The notes under the pieces were generated by a model. That model did not search any database, had not been told where the DNA came from, and was given only the letters and a program-made list of their open reading frames with translations. DNA of 7,094 bases from an uncultured Chlamydiae bacterium (GTDB taxonomy: Bacteria; Chlamydiota; Chlamydiia; Chlamydiales; Rhabdochlamydiaceae). The stretch covers positions 1 to 7,094 of the forward strand of contig CAIPRZ010000063.1 in assembly GCA_903867585.1 (NCBI GenBank). Direction: 5' to 3'. A program made the translations under genes and the position numbers. This document shows, one piece after another, positions 7,041-7,094 of the stretch (position 1 is the first letter of the stretch; every line of letters starts with the position of its first letter).

Positions 7041-7060
7041 AATAAAGCGGGTTTTAGCTC

Positions 7061-7088
7061 ATTTTAAGATTTTTTTTTAATTGTGCAA
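7061..7088 (-). promoter_or_regulatory. Candidate promoter of the glutamate dehydrogenase gene
   Basis: On the minus strand TTGCAC (7083-7088) and TAAAAT (7061-7066, five of six matches to TATAAT) are separated by 16 nt that contain a run of nine A. Transcription would start near 7054, giving a leader of about 20 nt. The -35 matches only three of six bases. The A-rich spacer is typical of active chlamydial sigma-66 promoters. No operator could be recognised. Confidence 0.5.
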
Positions 7089-7094
7089 GAAGGG

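Noticed and set aside
7041..7060. TTAGCTCAT resembling half of a CIRCE site upstream of the glutamate dehydrogenase
   Set aside because: There is no matching second half-site at the required spacing.

Overview
The window is most likely from a member of the Chlamydiota outside the Chlamydiaceae, that is, an environmental or amoeba-associated chlamydia. The evidence is the gene order hrcA-grpE-dnaK without dnaJ, a DnaK that reads like chlamydial DnaK (including an acidic C-terminus ending in DVEIV plus a short tail), an HrcA with a C-terminal extension, and moderately AT-rich DNA. In C. trachomatis, as I recall, the same operon lies between proS and rnr/vacB. Here it lies between a large glutamate dehydrogenase gene and a convergent rseP-type protease gene, so the neighbourhood differs. 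I cannot name the genus from sequence alone.

Layout, left to right. Bases 1-464 (+) are the 3' end of an RseP-family (M50) intramembrane metalloprotease gene, cut by the window edge. Bases 465-554 hold a strong hairpin that can act as a shared terminator for this gene and for dnaK, which converge on it. Bases 555-4101 (-) are the class I heat-shock operon, read hrcA (4101-2947), grpE (2960-2463), dnaK (2444-555). hrcA and grpE overlap by 14 nt, and grpE and dnaK are 18 nt apart. Upstream of hrcA, bases 4102-4280 contain a CIRCE-like HrcA operator (4166-4192), a probable -10 element, and a leader hairpin. Bases 4281-7031 (-) encode a single large NAD-type glutamate dehydrogenase of about 916 residues, with its own candidate promoter at 7061-7088.

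How the parts work together. HrcA represses its own operon through CIRCE, and GrpE is the nucleotide-exchange factor for DnaK, so the three genes form a self-regulated chaperone module. The most interesting detail is the operator. Both half-sites carry the same symmetric change from the CIRCE consensus (C7 to G in the left arm and its mirror in the right arm), so the dyad is kept with an altered base pair. The glutamate dehydrogenase is a separate metabolic gene that feeds glutamate carbon into 2-oxoglutarate; it shares orientation with the operon but probably not regulation. I saw no mobile elements, CRISPR arrays, tRNAs or rRNAs, and no clearly novel multigene system.
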